Positions 6,841 to 9,121 of a stretch of DNA of 9,121 nt are shown here, in pieces. Origin of the DNA: an uncultured Campylobacter sp. (lineage in GTDB: Bacteria; Campylobacterota; Campylobacteria; Campylobacterales; Campylobacteraceae); contig NZ_CALKTS010000254.1 in the NCBI RefSeq assembly GCF_937997595.1, positions 1 through 9,121 of the forward strand. The letters run 5' to 3'. How positions within the stretch are numbered: position 1 is the stretch's first letter; every line of letters begins with the position of its first letter. The position numbers and the translations under genes are program-made. Under the pieces are notes generated by a model. The model was not told the origin of the DNA. It was given only the letters and a program-made list of their open reading frames with translations, and searched no databases.

Positions 6841-6869
6841 TTTAAAATTTATAGATTTTTTTGTATCAT
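6841..6869 (+). promoter_or_regulatory. dnaX promoter
   Basis: TTTAAA (6841-6846, 4 of 6 to TTGACA) and TATCAT (6864-6869, 5 of 6 to TATAAT) with a 17-bp spacer that includes a run of seven or more T. T-rich tracts just upstream of the -10 are typical of Campylobacter sigma-70 promoters. The start would be near 6876, giving a short leader. It diverges from the lipoprotein promoter about 10-40 bp away. Confidence 0.5.
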
Positions 6870-6878
6870 TGTAAGATC

Positions 6879-6885
6879 AAAGGAG
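6879..6885 (+). promoter_or_regulatory. Ribosome binding site supporting a TTG start for dnaX
   Basis: AAAGGAG ends five bases before TTG at 6891. No in-frame ATG or GTG lies near it: the first in-frame ATG downstream is at codon 79, past the Walker A motif. Confidence 0.8.
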
Positions 6886-6890
6886 AAATT

Positions 6891-9121
6891 TTGCAAGCAC
6901 TCGCTTTAAAATACAGACCCAAAAGCTTCGAGCAGCTCATCGGTCAAGATGCCGTCGCCAAAAGCCTCGCATACGCGCTGGATTCGGGCAGGCTGAGCCA
7001 CGCATATCTTTTCAGCGGACTTCGCGGCAGCGGTAAAACTTCGACGGCTAGGATTTTTGCCAAAGCGCTTTTATGCGATAAAGGCCCTACCGGCAAGCCG
7101 TGCGAGATCTGCGATAACTGCGTAATGGCAAACGAGGGGCGCCACATCGACATTATCGAGATGGACGCCGCCAGCCACCGCAAGATCGACGATATCCGCG
7201 AGCTTATCGAGCAGACGAAGTATCATCCCGCAAGCGCGCGCTTTAAAATTTTCATCATCGACGAGGTACATATGCTCACCAAAGAGGCCTCCAACGCGCT
7301 TTTAAAGACGCTTGAGGAGCCGCCTAGCTACGTAAAATTTATCCTTGCGACCACAGATCCGCTCAAGCTTCCAGTCACCGTGCTATCGCGCACGCAGCAC
7401 TTTCGCTTTAAGCCGATCGCTAAAAGCGCCGTCGTAGCGCATCTAGAGCAAATTTTAAAAACCGAAAACATCGCTTACGAAGAGGGCGCGCTTGAAATTC
7501 TAGCTCGCAGCGGCTCTGGCTCGCTACGAGACACGCTCACGCTCCTCGATCAGGCGATTATCTTTAGCCGCGAAGGCATCACGCAGCGCGCGATCGCCGA
7601 TATGTTGGGCCTGCTCGATCCCGCTAAAATCGGCGAAATTTTAGACGTCGTGTTGCGCCAGGACCGCGCGGGCGCGATCGAGATCATCAAAGAGGTCGAA
7701 AACTATAACGCCGAGACGATAATCGACGAGATGATCGCAAATTTAAAGGATAAATTCCTGCGCCGAGACGCGAAATTTAGCCTGCTGATGTACGAGCGGT
7801 TTTTCCGCATTTTAGCGGGCGCTAAGAGCATGCTCGCCATCAGCCCGGACAACACCTACGCGATCTCTATGATGATTTTTATGATGATGGAGGCGGTAAA
7901 TCTGCGCGAGATCGACGAGCTCATAGAGGTCGGAAGATCCTTGGATCAGGGCGAGGGCTATGCTTCTGCTTCGGCGCCTAATTTAAACGCGCAAAACTCC
8001 GCGCTGAATTTTAGATCGAATTCCAATCAAGGCGCGGCATTTGCGCCAAATAGTGAGCCAGGCGGCGCGGCTTTTGCACCGAGCGACCAGGGTAGCGCGA
8101 CAAGCGGCGTGCCTAGCTTTACTGCGAGCGCAAAACGTCCCGCAAGCTCGGTGCAAAACTCCGGTGCGGCAAAACAGAGCCCTGACGCAAACGACGAGAT
8201 CAAACCTGGCGCAGCGGTACAGGCGCAAAATTCTAACTCTTCCATCAAAGCGGGTGCTCAAAATGAAATTTACGAGAATTTTTTAGCTAAAATTTACGAC
8301 CGCGATTACGATCTGGGCGAGAAATTTAGCAAGTGCGTGGAATTTTTAAAATTTGAACGCGGCACGCTGTATCTGCTCTCGCGCGCGCAGGGGCAGGACA
8401 GAGAGTACCTGCGCAAGGGCTCGCGAGCGATAAATAGCGTGTTAAAATCACTCTTCGGCGAGAGCGCGGCCATCAAGATTGAGCAGGGCGCGCCGCAAAA
8501 CGGCGATGATCCCGCCCAAAGCGAGTGCGATCGGAATTCCGCAGGTGGCACAACCGCTACACAAAGCAAGAATTATACGCAAGGCGCGACTTTCGAATCC
8601 GGCGCCGATACTGCGCGCCCGAGAAATTCGACCTCACAAAGCCCTGTAAATTCCGCGTCGCAAAATTTTACTGAAAGCTCAATCTCTAGCAGCGTGCAAG
8701 AAAATCCCGAATCTACGCAAACGGGCGAGCAAGATCATAGGAATTTAACTGGCGCGCAAGAGAGCGAGCAGAGCTGTGCACCGCAAATAAATTCCGCCGC
8801 AGATGAGGCGCAAGCCGCAAAATTGCAAACGGATGCGGGAAGAAATTCCGAGCAGCAAAATTCGAAAAATTCTACTACGCAAAATTCTGCACAGCGAAAT
8901 TCCGCGACGAATTCCAATTCGCAAAATTCCGCTTCAAATTCTAAGCTGCAAAATTCCGAAATTTCTTCAGGAGATGACGGCGGGGAGAAAGACGATCTGT
9001 TAAGATCCACCGATCCGCAAAACTACGCCGCAAAGCCCCGCGATACGAGCAAGAGCGTGCACGCCGCCAAGGCAGGCCTCGCCGAGCTCGCAAACGGCGC
9101 GCAGGACGGCAAGGAAATTTT
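6891..9121 (+). CDS. dnaX: DNA polymerase III subunit gamma/tau DnaX (3' end outside window)
   Basis: ATPase subunit of the replicative clamp loader, which loads the beta clamp and links polymerase cores. 743 codons are open and continue past the right edge; the start is TTG with a good ribosome binding site. Seen: KYRPKSFEQLIGQ (7-19), Walker A GLRGSGKT (43-50), a zinc-binding Cys set (C62, C71, C74, C77), Walker B FIIDEVH (121-127), sensor-1/SRC region with SRT instead of SRC (166-168), and GSLRDTLTLLDQAI (210-223). The AAA+ and collar domains run to about residue 350. Next comes a low-complexity linker (about 355-455), a compact segment (about 456-530), a second Asn/Ser/Gln-rich linker (about 531-700) and further sequence. 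It is already far longer than the roughly 500 residues I recall for C. jejuni DnaX. No A AAA AAG slippage site for a separate gamma form was seen. Confidence 0.95.
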   Translation, partial: MQALALKYRPKSFEQLIGQDAVAKSLAYALDSGRLSHAYLFSGLRGSGKTSTARIFAKALLCDKGPTGKPCEICDNCVMANEGRHIDIIEMDAASHRKIDDIRELIEQTKYHPASARFKIFIIDEVHMLTKEASNALLKTLEEPPSYVKFILATTDPLKLPVTVLSRTQHFRFKPIAKSAVVAHLEQILKTENIAYEEGALEILARSGSGSLRDTLTLLDQAIIFSREGITQRAIADMLGLLDPAKIGEILDVVLRQDRAGAIEIIKEVENYNAETIIDEMIANLKDKFLRRDAKFSLLMYERFFRILAGAKSMLAISPDNTYAISMMIFMMMEAVNLREIDELIEVGRSLDQGEGYASASAPNLNAQNSALNFRSNSNQGAAFAPNSEPGGAAFAPSDQGSATSGVPSFTASAKRPASSVQNSGAAKQSPDANDEIKPGAAVQAQNSNSSIKAGAQNEIYENFLAKIYDRDYDLGEKFSKCVEFLKFERGTLYLLSRAQGQDREYLRKGSRAINSVLKSLFGESAAIKIEQGAPQNGDDPAQSECDRNSAGGTTATQSKNYTQGATFESGADTARPRNSTSQSPVNSASQNFTESSISSSVQENPESTQTGEQDHRNLTGAQESEQSCAPQINSAADEAQAAKLQTDAGRNSEQQNSKNSTTQNSAQRNSATNSNSQNSASNSKLQNSEISSGDDGGEKDDLLRSTDPQNYAAKPRDTSKSVHAAKAGLAELANGAQDGKEI
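8534..8964. repeat. Dense RAATTY array coding the Asn-Ser linker of DnaX
   Basis: Sixteen RAATTY sites in 431 bp, starting at 8534, 8624, 8648, 8663, 8741, 8789, 8843, 8858, 8867, 8882, 8897, 8909, 8924, 8936, 8951 and 8959. The last ten fall within 122 bp, mostly 9, 12 or 15 bp apart, always in frame. Most are CAA-AAT-TCN or AGA/CGA-AAT-TCN, giving Gln/Arg-Asn-Ser. The repeats are degenerate between sites, so this is a clustered word rather than a clean tandem array. Three more sites lie in or next to the first linker (8006, 8018, 8228). Confidence 0.8.

Noticed and set aside
8843..8964. Possible CRISPR-like or tandem repeat array
   Set aside because: Spacings of 9-15 bp, degenerate units and an uninterrupted reading frame fit a coding low-complexity region, not a CRISPR array.
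8735..9010. Minus-strand frame rich in Glu-Phe and Cys opposite dnaX
   Set aside because: The pattern is simply the reverse complement of the Asn-Ser codon repeats (AATTC read as GAATT).
6891..9121. Programmed frameshift in dnaX producing a short gamma subunit
   Set aside because: No A AAA AAG heptamer or long A/T homopolymer was found in the proper frame within the visible part; the missing 3' end was not examined.
1..9121. Defence system, prophage, insertion sequence or other accessory island
   Set aside because: Every substantial gene is a recognisable core gene or conserved family; no transposase, integrase, terminal inverted repeats or target duplications were seen.

Overview
The window looks like chromosomal DNA of a Campylobacter-type epsilonproteobacterium (Campylobacterota), probably one of the higher-GC, oral-type Campylobacter species. 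The evidence is GyrA with a Campylobacter-like N-terminus and QRDR numbering (T86, D90), the order gyrA / comF-like gene / small lipoprotein gene (recalled as Cj1027c-Cj1028c-Cj1029c mapA in C. jejuni), AAAGGA ribosome binding sites, and very frequent AAATTT words. The species cannot be fixed from the sequence alone. I see no mobile element, CRISPR array, tRNA or rRNA.

Layout, left to right. Minus strand: hemE (uroporphyrinogen decarboxylase, last few residues cut by the window edge) lies 2 nt downstream of a four-helix UPF0114/YqhA-type membrane protein gene, so the two are probably cotranscribed. A 305-bp gene-free gap (1517-1821) follows, holding nine AAATTT words and three hairpins, two of which share an arm. 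Next, still on the minus strand, come asd (aspartate-semialdehyde dehydrogenase), gyrA (DNA gyrase subunit A, overlapping asd by 8 nt), a comF-family phosphoribosyltransferase gene, and a YajG/MapA-type lipoprotein gene abutting comF. A 92-bp divergent promoter region (6799-6890) separates these from dnaX on the plus strand (DNA polymerase III gamma/tau, TTG start), which runs off the right edge.

The genes are housekeeping: haem synthesis, the lysine/threonine/methionine/diaminopimelate branch, DNA supercoiling, the replication clamp loader, a probable DNA-uptake-associated phosphoribosyltransferase and an outer-membrane lipoprotein. Likely transcription units are mapA-like -> comF, with gyrA -> asd following from a TATAAT promoter just after comF, then UPF0114 -> hemE, and separately dnaX.

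The most interesting signal is at word level, not gene level. The palindrome RAATTY (mostly AAATTT and AAATTC) is concentrated where selection on protein is weak: intergenic DNA, the GyrA acidic insert and tail, and above all the Asn/Ser/Gln-rich linker of DnaX, with 16 sites in 431 bp. RAATTY is the C. jejuni CtsM methylation motif that marks DNA for natural transformation, so these stretches may act as, or be shaped by, self-DNA recognition. That is an inference. I see no clear new multi-gene system here.
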